The notes under the pieces are model-generated. The model was not told the DNA's origin. It saw nothing but the letters and a program-made list of their open reading frames with translations, and searched no databases. From an uncultured Bacilli bacterium (GTDB taxonomy: Bacteria > Bacillota_I > Bacilli_A > RF39 > UBA660): a stretch of 17,721 bases of DNA. The stretch covers positions 1 through 17,721 of the forward strand of contig CAJTXC010000015.1 in the NCBI GenBank assembly GCA_910580135.1, given 5' to 3'. Shown here piece by piece: positions 1-7,715 of this stretch. How positions within the stretch are numbered: position 1 is the stretch's first letter; each line of letters opens with the position of its first letter. The translations under genes and the position numbers were made by a program.

Positions 1-438
1 ATAATTACATGCTTTACTTTCAATTTTTCCTAATTCAAATAAAGTGAAACCGTCTTCTTTTAATTTTAATACTTTAAAAAAATGCTTTTTAGCTGCTTTT
101 ACATTACCTAAATATAATTCTATTCTACCTAGTTCATATTCTGCATTAGCTTCTTTTTGGGTTCCTATAGCCATTTTAAAATAACTTCTAGCTTTATTAT
201 AATCTTTTTCTTCAGCTGCTATTTTACCTAATCTTAATACTGCAACTCCTTTTTTTGGTGTATTTAGTAACTTACCAAATTCTTCCTTTGCAACATCATA
301 TTGTCTCAATTTATAACATAAAGTTGCATATTCTAAAATAATATTCCAATCGTTTGTTTCAGAAGCTAACTTTCTTAACACATTAATATCATTTTCTTTT
401 CTTGCTTTATTAAATTTTTCAAAAGTAGTATCAGACAC
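1..438 (-). CDS. TPR-repeat protein, 3' end cut off by the window edge
   Basis: Open reading frame of 146 codons running off the left edge without a stop. The protein is helical with recurring TPR-like units (e.g. YELGRIELYLGNVKAAKKHF; KEDGFTLFELGKIESKACNY), so it is probably a protein-binding scaffold; no catalytic motif is visible. Start: I prefer GTG at 438-436, because the AAAGGGG ribosome binding site then has about 9 nt spacing; an in-frame ATG at 447-445 directly abuts the same AAAGGGG and is therefore less likely. It follows the nrd operon terminator and probably has its own promoter. Function unknown. Confidence 0.75.
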   Translation of the reverse strand, partial: MSDTTFEKFNKARKENDINVLRKLASETNDWNIILEYATLCYKLRQYDVAKEEFGKLLNTPKKGVAVLRLGKIAAEEKDYNKARSYFKMAIGTQKEANAEYELGRIELYLGNVKAAKKHFFKVLKLKEDGFTLFELGKIESKACNY

Positions 439-468
439 AACCCTCATCCCCTTTAATTAATGTTGGTT

Positions 469-497
469 ATAATACCATAAAAAAAACAAAAAGTAAA
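469..497 (-). promoter_or_regulatory. Possible promoter of the TPR gene
   Basis: On the minus strand TTTACT (497-492), a 17-nt spacer and TATTAT (474-469) preceded by TGG, i.e. an extended -10. The -35 lies inside the dut terminator hairpin. Predicted start near 462. Moderate match only. Confidence 0.35.
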
Positions 498-513
498 CAT
501 TACCTTTTGTTTT
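479..513 (-). terminator. Rho-independent terminator of the nrdD-nrdG-dut operon
   Basis: In the minus-strand RNA, AAAACAAAAGGUAA (513-500) pairs with UUACUUUUUGUUUU (496-483) over 14 bp including one G-U, with a UGU loop, followed by a run of eight U (486-479). It starts 5 nt after the dut stop codon. Confidence 0.85.
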
Positions 514-518
514 ATATA

Positions 519-965
519 TTACTTAGTACCAGTTGAACCAAATCCACCAGTTCCTCTTTCAGTATCATCTAGTTCTTCTACTTCTTCAAAATTAGCTTTT
601 AAGTATGGTGTAATAACAAGTTGTGCGATTCTTTCATAAGCTTCTATTTCTTTAACTTCATTAGTATGGTTATGAAGTGATACCATAACTTCTCCTCTAT
701 AATCAGAATCAACAACACCAACTTTATTTGCAGGTGCTAAACCTCTTTTAGTAGCAAGACCACTTCTTGCATAAATAAGTCCAGCATATCCTTCAGGTAT
801 TTCAAGTGATAAACCTGTTTTAATTAATTTTGTTTCGCCTGGTTCAAAAGATATAGCTTCACTTGAGCAAGCATAAAGATCTGCTCCTGCTGCAAAACTA
901 GTACCATAAGTTGGTAATTTTGCATCTTCACTTACCTTTTTTATTTTTACATTTGCTTCTAACAT
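519..965 (-). CDS. dut: dUTP diphosphatase (dUTPase)
   Basis: Hydrolyses dUTP to dUMP and pyrophosphate, keeping uracil out of DNA and supplying dUMP for thymidylate synthesis. The 148-residue length is typical of the homotrimeric family. All five motifs are visible: AAGADLYA (25-32), RSGLA (67-71), GVVDSDYRGEV (83-92), the ERIAQLVI region (111-118) and the C-terminal arm RGTGGFGSTG (137-146). The start is ATG with AGGAG about 7 nt upstream, lying inside the end of nrdG; the gap to nrdG is 1 bp. Third gene of an anaerobic nucleotide-reduction operon, so dUTP removal is coupled to dNTP synthesis. Confident call. Confidence 0.96.
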   Translation of the reverse strand: MLEANVKIKKVSEDAKLPTYGTSFAAGADLYACSSEAISFEPGETKLIKTGLSLEIPEGYAGLIYARSGLATKRGLAPANKVGVVDSDYRGEVMVSLHNHTNEVKEIEAYERIAQLVITPYLKANFEEVEELDDTERGTGGFGSTGTK

Positions 966-966
966 A

Positions 967-1482
967 TTAAACTCCTATTACTTCTTTATTTTCTTCAAAT
1001 AATACTATTTTGTTTTTCTTCAAAGATTTTTGTACATCTATTACTCTTTGGTTAGATGACCCACACCATTTTAATCTAAAATCATGTAATTCATCTTTAT
1101 ATTGTCCATCTACTAAAACATCAATATATTTTAAAACTTCTTTATCTTTTAAATCCCTATCAAATAGAAATCCAGTCCAACTCCAAACGGTTTTATTTGG
1201 ATATTTTTCTTTAAAAGCCTTAGCCAGTTTAGTAGTTCCTTCTATGTTTTTAGGATGCATAGGTTCTCCACCTAAAATTGATAATCCAACCACATAATCC
1301 TTACCACATAACTCTATTATTTTATCTATTATTTCATCGGTAAACTCTTTTCCGCCTTTGAAGTCATGTGTTTCTGGATTAAAGCAATTTTTACAGTTAA
1401 AGGTGCAGCCTTGCATGAAGACTGACACCCTAACTCCTGGACCATTTGATATGTCCATTTTTCTTATTTTACTATATCTCAT
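967..1482 (-). CDS. nrdG: Anaerobic ribonucleotide reductase activating protein (radical SAM)
   Basis: Radical SAM activase that uses a [4Fe-4S] cluster and S-adenosylmethionine to generate the glycyl radical on NrdD. Seen: the cluster motif CTFNCKNC (Cys26, Cys30, Cys33, the CxxxCxxC spacing of the superfamily), and the GGEP motif (SILGGEPMHP) that contacts SAM. The 171-residue length is normal for NrdG. It starts 2 nt after the nrdD stop codon; the nearest Shine-Dalgarno-like AAGGATG is about 13-14 nt upstream, so translation is probably coupled to nrdD. Oxygen-labile, hence an anaerobic lifestyle. Confidence 0.95.
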   Translation of the reverse strand: MRYSKIRKMDISNGPGVRVSVFMQGCTFNCKNCFNPETHDFKGGKEFTDEIIDKIIELCGKDYVVGLSILGGEPMHPKNIEGTTKLAKAFKEKYPNKTVWSWTGFLFDRDLKDKEVLKYIDVLVDGQYKDELHDFRLKWCGSSNQRVIDVQKSLKKNKIVLFEENKEVIGV

Positions 1483-1484
1483 GA

Positions 1485-3644
1485 TTAAAGATCTGCATCC
1501 TTATTATCAATGTGAATTACTCTTTCTTTTATTTCTTGAGTTCTTCCCTTGTTCCAGAAGTTTGTTCCAATATAGCCACAAGTTCTTCTTGCAACGTTTA
1601 ACTTATCATGATCTCTGTTACCACATTCTGGGCAGTACCATTCTAGGGTCTCATCAAGCATTATTTCACCTTCATAACCACACGCTTGGCAATAATCAGA
1701 TTTAGTATTTAATTCAGCATACATAATGTTATCATAAATGAATTTAATAACTTCCATTACAGCATCTAAATTATTTGTTAAGTTAGGAGTTTCAATATAG
1801 CTTATTGCTCCACCTGGTGAAAGTTCTTGAAATTCACTTTCAAGTTTTAACTTAGTAAACGCATCAATTTCTTCAAATACTGGAACGTGATAAGAGTTGG
1901 TAATATAATCCCTATCTGTTATTCCTTTAATAACACCAAAACGGTCCTTTAAACATTTTGCAAATTTATAAGTAGTAGACTCAATTGGGGTACCATAAAC
2001 ACTATAATCAATGTTTTCTGCTTCTTTCCATTTGTTACACATTTCATTAAGCTTTCTCATAACTTCTAAAGCAAATTCTTTACCTTTTCCGCCATCAGTA
2101 TGAGAATGACCAGTCATGTATTTAACGCATTCATAAAGTCCAGCATATCCAAGTGATATAGTTGAATATCCATTATGTAATAATTCATGAATTGTTTCAC
2201 CCTTGCCTAATCTTGCAAGAGCTCCATGTTGCCATAAAATTGGTGCAACATCACTAGTTACTTTAGATAATCTTTTATGTCTGGCTTGTAAAGCTCTATG
2301 ACATAATTCTAACCTTTCATCCATAAGTTTCCAGAATAAATCCATGTCTTTATCAGAAGATAAAGCAGCATCAACTAAGTTAATAGTAACAACCCCTTGG
2401 TTAAATCTACCATAATATTTAGGATTTCCCTTTTCATCAACATAAGGAGTTAAGAAAGAACGACATCCCATGCAAGGGAAACAGTTTCCGTTACCATTTT
2501 TATCAATTTTAAGTTCTTTCATCTTCTTTTCAGAAATATAATCTGGAACCATACGTTTTGCAGTACATTTAGCAGCAAGTTCAGTTAAATAATAGTATTT
2601 ACTATCTTTATGAATATTATCTTCTTCAAGTACGTATAAAAGTTTAGGAAAAGCTGGTGTAATATAAACACCTTTTTCATTTTTCATACCCATAGTACGT
2701 TGTTTTAAAACTTCTTCGATAATCATAGCAAGTTCTTCTTTATATTCTTCAGTTTCTCCTAAGTATAGACAAACTGATAAGAAAGGTGCTTGACCATTAG
2801 TTGTTGTCATCGAGTTTATTTGATATTGGAAAGTTTGAACTCCATCTGTTATTTCCTTTTTTAAATCTTCTTTAGCATATTTTTCGCAATCTGCTTTAGT
2901 AAACTTTCTTTTCTTATATTTATCTAAGAAACGATTATAACTTTCTCTAACAAATGGTGCTAAATGAGTAAGTGTTACTGTTGCTCCACCATATTGACTT
3001 GAGTTAACTGCGGTAATTAATTGTGTTGCAATTGTCATCGCTGTTAAGAATCTATGTGGTTTTTCAATCATAACACCATTTATGTTTGTACCATTTTGAA
3101 GCATGTCCTCAAGGTTAATTAAATCACAGTTATGTAGTGCGTTTTGCGCAAAATAATCCATGTCATGGAAATGAATGATTCCATCATCATGAGCCTTTAC
3201 AACGTCTTCAGGAAGTAAAAATCTTCTTGTTATATCAGTTGATGTAATACCAGCGATATAATCTCTTTGTGTTGTAACAACCTTAGCGTTTTTATTAGAA
3301 TTTTCAGTGTTCCAATAATCACTTTCTCCATCAATTAATTCTTTAATTGAAAGGTCTGTTGTATTACTTTTTCTAACAAGTTCTCTAGTATATCTATAAG
3401 TAATGTATTCTTTAGCTAATGCAAATTTATTTAAAGACATTAATCTTACTTCAATTATGTCTTGAATATCTTCAACTAGCATTCTTTTTTTCTTTAAACT
3501 TTCTATATGTTTAATTATGTTTTTTATTTGAGTATCACTTACTCTATCTTCTTCTTGAACTTCGTTATTAGCTTTCTTTATAGCAATTTCAATTTTTTCT
3601 GGACTGTAATCAACTATGTGTCCATCTCTTTTGATTATTTTCAT
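1485..3644 (-). CDS. nrdD: Anaerobic (class III) ribonucleoside-triphosphate reductase
   Basis: Reduces ribonucleoside triphosphates to dNTPs by glycyl-radical chemistry under anoxia. The 719-residue length is typical. Residues 1 to about 90 form an ATP-cone (starting MKIIKRDGHIVDYSPEKI), the allosteric activity site. Active-site cysteines lie in NCFPCMGCRSFLTP (387-400). A C-terminal zinc site is formed by Cys652/Cys655 and Cys671/Cys674, followed by the glycyl radical motif RRTCGYIGT with Gly690. First gene of nrdD-nrdG-dut. An extended -10 promoter and a palindrome lie upstream. I saw no NrdR-box pair; control probably runs through the divergent Crp/Fnr regulator. Confidence 0.97.
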   Translation of the reverse strand: MKIIKRDGHIVDYSPEKIEIAIKKANNEVQEEDRVSDTQIKNIIKHIESLKKKRMLVEDIQDIIEVRLMSLNKFALAKEYITYRYTRELVRKSNTTDLSIKELIDGESDYWNTENSNKNAKVVTTQRDYIAGITSTDITRRFLLPEDVVKAHDDGIIHFHDMDYFAQNALHNCDLINLEDMLQNGTNINGVMIEKPHRFLTAMTIATQLITAVNSSQYGGATVTLTHLAPFVRESYNRFLDKYKKRKFTKADCEKYAKEDLKKEITDGVQTFQYQINSMTTTNGQAPFLSVCLYLGETEEYKEELAMIIEEVLKQRTMGMKNEKGVYITPAFPKLLYVLEEDNIHKDSKYYYLTELAAKCTAKRMVPDYISEKKMKELKIDKNGNGNCFPCMGCRSFLTPYVDEKGNPKYYGRFNQGVVTINLVDAALSSDKDMDLFWKLMDERLELCHRALQARHKRLSKVTSDVAPILWQHGALARLGKGETIHELLHNGYSTISLGYAGLYECVKYMTGHSHTDGGKGKEFALEVMRKLNEMCNKWKEAENIDYSVYGTPIESTTYKFAKCLKDRFGVIKGITDRDYITNSYHVPVFEEIDAFTKLKLESEFQELSPGGAISYIETPNLTNNLDAVMEVIKFIYDNIMYAELNTKSDYCQACGYEGEIMLDETLEWYCPECGNRDHDKLNVARRTCGYIGTNFWNKGRTQEIKERVIHIDNKDADL

Positions 3645-3681
3645 GTTGTACTCCTCTTATACTATTATTTTCGACATTTTA

Positions 3682-3690
3682 AATATAACA
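3682..3690 (-). promoter_or_regulatory. nrdD promoter, extended -10
   Basis: Minus strand reads TGTTATATT (3690-3682), a TGn-extended -10. No good -35 lies at the proper distance, as expected for an activator-dependent promoter. Predicted transcription start about 3675, which puts the centre of the palindrome 3710-3725 near -42. Confidence 0.5.
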
Positions 3691-3709
3691 CAGCATCAAA
3701 ATATAATGT

Positions 3710-3725
3710 TGTTGCAATTGCAACA
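3710..3725. promoter_or_regulatory. Operator palindrome for the Crp/Fnr-type regulator
   Basis: Perfect 16-bp inverted repeat TGTTGCAATTGCAACA between the divergent nrdD and regulator genes. It covers the -35 of the regulator promoter and sits about 42 bp upstream of the predicted nrdD start. Binding by the adjacent regulator is inference from position and symmetry. Confidence 0.6.
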
Positions 3726-3746
3726 TTTTAAAAAAAGTGATATTAT
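3718..3746 (+). promoter_or_regulatory. Promoter of the Crp/Fnr-type regulator
   Basis: TTGCAA (3718-3723), 17-nt spacer, TATTAT (3741-3746); predicted start near 3753, giving a very short leader that contains the AGAGGTG ribosome binding site. The -35 lies inside the palindrome, so binding there should repress (autoregulation). Confidence 0.6.
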
Positions 3747-3764
3747 TTTAATAAGAGGTGTAAA

Positions 3765-4394
3765 ATGCATAAATTATTTAATAAAATTAGTGTAAAGGAA
3801 CAAGCAAAATTATTAAAGTTATTAGAAACAAGCATCCATAGTTTTAAAAAGGATACCGTAATGCTTTCAATTGTAAAAGAAAATATCATTGGTATCATTT
3901 TAGAAGGATATGCGCAAATAATAAGAACTGATTATAACGGAAATAGAACGATTATAGAAGAATTAGAAGAAGAATCTATTTTCGGTTCTACCATTTCTTC
4001 CCTATCAAGTGATGAATGTGAAATGATTGCAAAAGAAGATACTAAAATTTTAATAATAGATTATGACTTAATAATAGAATCAGAAAATAATAATTATGCA
4101 TATTATAACCAATTCGTGAAAAACTTACTTGCAATAACCACAAATATAATTGATGAAAAAAACGAAAGAATAGAAATACTAACAAAGAAAACAATAAGAG
4201 ATAAACTACTTGAATATTTTAATATATATAGAAAAAAGCATGGTACAAATAATATTTACCTACCATTTAGCTTAACTGATCTATCTGATTATCTAGCGGT
4301 TGATAGATCTGCTATGTCAAGAGAATTAAAATATTTAAAAGAAGAAGGATTTATCGAATCAAAAGGAAGAAAAATCACCTTACTTTACAGGTGA
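3765..4394 (+). CDS. Crp/Fnr-family transcriptional regulator
   Basis: 209-residue regulator with an N-terminal cyclic-nucleotide-binding-like beta barrel (about 15-110, including GIILEGYAQIIRTDYNGNRT and EEESIFG), a dimerisation helix (about 115-145), and a C-terminal Crp-type winged helix (from about residue 169) with recognition helix DRSAMSRELKYL. There is a single cysteine (Cys85), so it lacks the cysteine cluster of oxygen-sensing Fnr; the effector is unknown. It is divergent from nrdD with a shared palindromic operator, which suggests it controls anaerobic dNTP synthesis and itself. The start is ATG with AGAGGTG upstream. Its last 15 bp overlap the convergent gene at 4380-4904 and its terminator. 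Confidence 0.9.
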   Translation: MHKLFNKISVKEQAKLLKLLETSIHSFKKDTVMLSIVKENIIGIILEGYAQIIRTDYNGNRTIIEELEEESIFGSTISSLSSDECEMIAKEDTKILIIDYDLIIESENNNYAYYNQFVKNLLAITTNIIDEKNERIEILTKKTIRDKLLEYFNIYRKKHGTNNIYLPFSLTDLSDYLAVDRSAMSRELKYLKEEGFIESKGRKITLLYR

Positions 4395-4398
4395 TTTT
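4371..4398. terminator. Bidirectional terminator inside two convergent gene ends
   Basis: AAAATCACC (4371-4379) pairs with GGTGATTTT (4390-4398) around a 10-nt loop, followed by a T run on the plus strand. It spans the stop codons of both the regulator (TGA 4392-4394) and the membrane-protein gene (TAA 4382-4380). It should be stronger on plus; the T run on minus is only four before a C. Confidence 0.75.
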
Positions 4399-4904
4399 TT
4401 TCTATAAAATAAAAGTTTAAATATTCTTCTAACAACTGGTTGTATAATAAACATTTGTCCAAAGAATGCAAATGGGAAGTTTAAAACCACGGTTTGCAAA
4501 AAGTTTGGTATAAAATGAACTATAAATGAACTAAATGTCCATGCAGCATCATTAAATACTAAAGCAGGAAAAATTCCTTTGTAAAGAATTGTTGCTAAAA
4601 AACTCATCCATGGACACATTATCCCTACCGTTGCACATATAATAGCAGATTCAACTATCATATAATCATTTTTCTTAGGGTCAATAGCTTTCATTGCAAA
4701 TTTTAAAGCTAAAGGACTTCCTATAAATACTTCTGATAGATAAGCTAATACAAACTCAATTGGAATTAGTATTAAAGCAAATTTCCAATCTACGTTAAGT
4801 ATTCCTCCGTTTTCAATTGATAAACAATAAAATACAAAGCATGGCACTGTTATTATTACAGTTATTAATGCAAATATAAGTCCTTGTTTCCTATTTTGAA
4901 TCAT
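4380..4904 (-). CDS. DUF2798-type four-helix membrane protein
   Basis: 174 residues with four predicted membrane helices (about 8-29, 40-63, 82-108 and 124-152). The C-terminal half, a helix ending FPFAFFGQMFIIQPVVRRIF, resembles the DUF2798 pattern of an FP helix end followed by P-hydrophobic-VRR; the N-terminal half looks like a second diverged unit. Function unknown. The start is ATG with AGAAAGGAG upstream. It is preceded by its own promoter and a strongly folded leader RNA (4937-5026), so expression is probably controlled by that RNA. It converges on the Crp/Fnr regulator with a 15-bp overlap. Confidence 0.8.
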   Translation of the reverse strand: MIQNRKQGLIFALITVIITVPCFVFYCLSIENGGILNVDWKFALILIPIEFVLAYLSEVFIGSPLALKFAMKAIDPKKNDYMIVESAIICATVGIMCPWMSFLATILYKGIFPALVFNDAAWTFSSFIVHFIPNFLQTVVLNFPFAFFGQMFIIQPVVRRIFKLLFYRKKSPVK

Positions 4905-4936
4905 AATTTTACTCCTTTCTATTTATTTTTTACAAC

Positions 4937-5026
4937 AAAAAAACACGTAAAACTTTGCTTATAAACCTATCACTTATTAATGTACCGTGATCAGATTTAC
5001 GAGCAAAAGCTCTACGTGTGTCGTTT
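4937..5026 (-). promoter_or_regulatory. Structured leader RNA (riboswitch-like candidate) upstream of the DUF2798 gene
   Basis: In the minus-strand RNA: P1 ACACGUA (5019-5013) with UACGUGU (4949-4943); P2 GAGC-UUUU-GCUC (5012-5001); P3 GUAAAUCU (5000-4993) with AGGUUUAU (4968-4961), extended after one bulged G by AUCAC (4991-4987) with GUGAU (4973-4969), loop 4986-4974. This makes a three-way junction. The linker AAGCAAAG (4960-4953) can pair with UUUGCU of P2, giving an alternative fold or pseudoknot. The P1 3' strand runs into seven U (4943-4937), so closing P1 could act as a terminator. It does not match a riboswitch class I know. Confidence 0.55.
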
Positions 5027-5032
5027 ACATTT

Positions 5033-5062
5033 GTTATAAAAATTACTCTATAAGTATATCAA
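5033..5062 (-). promoter_or_regulatory. Promoter of the structured leader / DUF2798 gene
   Basis: Minus strand TTGATA (5062-5057), 18-nt spacer, TATAAC (5038-5033); with a 17-nt spacer the -10 would be TTATAA. Predicted start near 5026, just before the folded RNA. Confidence 0.5.
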
Positions 5063-5084
5063 AACTTAATATTTTATTCAAGTA

Positions 5085-5801
5085 TCACTTCAATAATAAC
5101 TCGCTAATTTTTTCTATATTATAATAAGCATCATCATAAAAAATATTAATTACATCTTCATTTTCTTTGAAATAAGCAATATCTTTTTCATATGTTTTTA
5201 AATATTCCTCTTTTGTATATCCAGGATTTTTTCTTACTTTCTTTAAAAGTATACTTGCATCAAATTTTTTATCATATGTATTATTATACATATCAATAGC
5301 ACTTTTTCTTTCGCCATAGAATGTAGTGTCAATATCACTCACTCTAATTGGCATCATTTTTTCATTAAGTGATTTCAAAAAATTTCCTGTTACTTTTAAG
5401 AATAGCATATTAGTTATATCATATATAAAATAACCTTTATCAGTAATAATTAAGTTAACAACATGATTTGGTTTGCGAAGCAAAGGAGCTGTTGATAAAA
5501 TACAATTTTTCACATCAGCCTTATCAAGCACTTGCTTTAAACCACTAGCTATATTACGACAACAACCATAACCAAGCATTAAATTATAAAAATCATTATC
5601 TTTTATATCGTTGGAATTATAAACAAACGTTTTATTAATAGATAACCTTCCAGTATATAATAAATACAAATATAAGTTGCATAGTGATAACTCACTATTT
5701 ACATTTAACTCTTTAAATAAATTGTATATTTTATCAATAAGCTCAGAACCATTTATCTTTTTTTCATCTGATTTAAAACTATAATCAAACTCAAAAAACA
5801 T
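5085..5801 (-). CDS. Transglutaminase-like (Cys-His-Asp) protein
   Basis: 238 residues, no signal peptide or membrane helix. The middle resembles the transglutaminase-like core: GYGCCRNIASGLKQVL (Cys81 best fits the catalytic Cys of the GxCRxxA pattern; Cys80 is next to it), NHVVNLII (His113) and YFIYDITN (Asp128), in the usual order and spacing. It may be a cysteine peptidase or amidase acting in the cytoplasm; substrate unknown. Monocistronic, with a consensus promoter and AGAGAGG ribosome binding site. Downstream only a weak hairpin (about 5060-5082) is seen. Confidence 0.75.
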   Translation of the reverse strand: MFFEFDYSFKSDEKKINGSELIDKIYNLFKELNVNSELSLCNLYLYLLYTGRLSINKTFVYNSNDIKDNDFYNLMLGYGCCRNIASGLKQVLDKADVKNCILSTAPLLRKPNHVVNLIITDKGYFIYDITNMLFLKVTGNFLKSLNEKMMPIRVSDIDTTFYGERKSAIDMYNNTYDKKFDASILLKKVRKNPGYTKEEYLKTYEKDIAYFKENEDVINIFYDDAYYNIEKISELLLK

Positions 5802-5828
5802 GACAATTACCTCTCTTCATTAAATGCT

Positions 5829-5856
5829 ATTATACATTATTACTTGTTATTGTCAA
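5829..5856 (-). promoter_or_regulatory. Strong promoter of the transglutaminase-like gene
   Basis: Minus strand TTGACA (5856-5851), 16-nt spacer, TATAAT (5834-5829): both hexamers are perfect consensus. Predicted start near 5822, 21 nt before the ATG. Confidence 0.8.
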
Positions 5857-5930
5857 CACTCAAAATATACTGATTTTAAGTTTAAAAACAACGTAAGAAA
5901 ATTAGAATGATAAACAATTGATATACTATT

Positions 5931-5961
5931 AAAAAAGACCAAAATTTAGTCTTGGTCTTTT
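5931..5961 (-). terminator. Terminator of the thrS operon
   Basis: Minus-strand RNA AAAAGACCAA (5961-5952) pairs with UUGGUCUUUU (5942-5933), 10 bp, continuing into a U run. The thrS stop codon (5948-5946) lies in the loop. Confidence 0.85.
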
Positions 5962-7715
5962 GTTTTCTTTAAATTTATTTCGTTAAGTAATAATTCTACG
6001 AACATGTTCTTTTCTACTAAATAAGTTTCTTTAGAACCATGTCTTCTATAACTAATTAAGGTTTCATCTTTTTCTTTATCGCCTAATACTAAAGTTATAG
6101 GTATCTTTTTAGTTTGAGACTCTCTCATTTTATATCCAAGTTTTTCTTCTCTATCATCTAGTTCTGCTCTAATACCATTTTCTTTTAATAAGTTATACAC
6201 TTCTGTGGCATATTCTAAATGATAATTATTATTAACAGGTATAACACTTACTTGAATTGGTGCAAGCCAAGTTGGGAATGCTCCTTTAGTTTCCTCAATT
6301 AAGAATGCAGTAAATCTATCGAACGTTCCAAAGATTGCTCTATGAAGTACTACTGGAACTTGTTTTTCTCCCTTGTTATCTATGTATGATAAATCAAATC
6401 TTCTTGGAAGTAAGAAATCCAATTGGCAAGTAGATAAAGTTACTTCTGGCCCTACCGCTGGTTTTACTTCAACGTCTAACTTAGGTCCATAGAATGCTGC
6501 TTCACCAATAGCTTCAAAGTAATCAACACCAAGTTCATTTAAAACTTCTCTTAACTTGCTTTCAGCTTCATTCCACATCTTATCATCATCAAAGTATTTT
6601 TCTTTATCTTCTGGGTCTCTAAGTGATAATCTAAATTTATATTCTTTAATACCAAAGTCTTTATAAACATCAAGTATTAAACTAACAACTTTTTTAAATT
6701 CTTCACCTATTTGTTCTGGAGTTACGAAAAGGTGTGCATCATTTTGACACATGCATCTAACACGTTCAAGACCTTTAACAGCACCTGATGCTTCATATCT
6801 AAAGTCAGTTGCAAACTCTCCTATTCTAATTGGTAGGTCTCTATATGAATGTAATTTATTTTTAAATACTAACATATGATGTGGGCAGTTCATTGGTCTT
6901 AAAACAAATTCTTCTTCATCAACTTTCATTGATGGGAACATGTTTTCTTTATAATGATCCCAGTGACCTGATGTCTTATATAAGTCAACTGTTCCAACGC
7001 ATGGTGAGTATACGTGTTCATAACCTAAATTTCTTTCTTTTTCATATATATAATTTTCTAATTGTTTACGTATTACTGCTCCATTTGGAAGCCATATAGG
7101 CATACCTGCACCAACTAATTCATGATTCATAAATAGTTCTTGTTCTTTACCTATTTTTCTATGATCTCTTTGTTTTCTTTCTTCAAGTTCATTCAAATAA
7201 TTATTTAAATCTTCTTCATTTTCAAAGCATACTCCATATATTCTTTGAAGCATCTTATTAGAAGAATCACCTTTCCAGTATGCCCCAGAAAATTTAATTA
7301 ACTTAAAGTATTTCATCATCTTAGTAGTTTCTACGTGAGGTCCACGACATAGATCAGTAAAATCTCCTTGAGTATAACAAGAAATAACAGTATCAGCCTC
7401 ATCCATTCTACTAATTAAATCAATTTTATATGGATCATCTTTAAATTTTTCAAGTGCCTCCTCTTTAGAGATTTCTTCTCTATAAATTCTCTTATCAGAC
7501 TTAGCACATTTTTTCATTTCTTTTTCTATTTTTAATAAATCTTCTTCTGTTAATGTTTTATCTCCTAAGTCTATATCATAATAGAACCCTTCTTCTATTA
7601 CTGGTCCTACCCAAAACTTAGCATTTGGAAATAAATGCTTTACTGCTTGTGCAAGTAAATGAGCACAGCTATGGTTTAATTTGTTTAATTTTTCATTTTC
7701 TTTAATATTAATCAT
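5946..7715 (-). CDS. thrS: Threonyl-tRNA synthetase lacking the TGS domain
   Basis: Charges tRNA-Thr with threonine. 589 residues against about 640 in B. subtilis: the first residues already belong to the editing domain, so the N-terminal TGS domain (about 60 residues) is absent. Editing-site ligands are kept: His15 and His19 (HSCAH), Cys123 and His127 (CRGPH). The class II core has motif 2 (FRYEASGAVKGLERVR, 305-320) and motif 3 (near LHRAIFGTFDRF); zinc ligands are Cys277, His328 and His458. A C-terminal anticodon-binding domain follows. The start is ATG with AAGAAAGGAAAAG upstream, overlapping the previous gene by 8 bp, so the short form looks genuine. Last gene of a threonine T-box operon. 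Confidence 0.96.
   Translation of the reverse strand: MINIKENEKLNKLNHSCAHLLAQAVKHLFPNAKFWVGPVIEEGFYYDIDLGDKTLTEEDLLKIEKEMKKCAKSDKRIYREEISKEEALEKFKDDPYKIDLISRMDEADTVISCYTQGDFTDLCRGPHVETTKMMKYFKLIKFSGAYWKGDSSNKMLQRIYGVCFENEEDLNNYLNELEERKQRDHRKIGKEQELFMNHELVGAGMPIWLPNGAVIRKQLENYIYEKERNLGYEHVYSPCVGTVDLYKTSGHWDHYKENMFPSMKVDEEEFVLRPMNCPHHMLVFKNKLHSYRDLPIRIGEFATDFRYEASGAVKGLERVRCMCQNDAHLFVTPEQIGEEFKKVVSLILDVYKDFGIKEYKFRLSLRDPEDKEKYFDDDKMWNEAESKLREVLNELGVDYFEAIGEAAFYGPKLDVEVKPAVGPEVTLSTCQLDFLLPRRFDLSYIDNKGEKQVPVVLHRAIFGTFDRFTAFLIEETKGAFPTWLAPIQVSVIPVNNNYHLEYATEVYNLLKENGIRAELDDREEKLGYKMRESQTKKIPITLVLGDKEKDETLISYRRHGSKETYLVEKNMFVELLLNEINLKKTKDQD

Noticed and set aside
1010..1705. Plus-strand ORFs of 95 and 115 codons opposite nrdG and nrdD
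   Set aside because: They lie antisense to well conserved genes, lack convincing ribosome binding sites and give no recognisable protein.
3645..3764. NrdR boxes upstream of nrdD
   Set aside because: The only palindrome, TGTTGCAATTGCAACA, does not fit the NrdR consensus, and paired boxes about three turns apart are missing.
5040..5084. Terminator after the transglutaminase-like gene
   Set aside because: The hairpin (ACTTGAATA with TATTAAGT, one bulge) is weak and the following T run is only four, so I did not list it as a feature.
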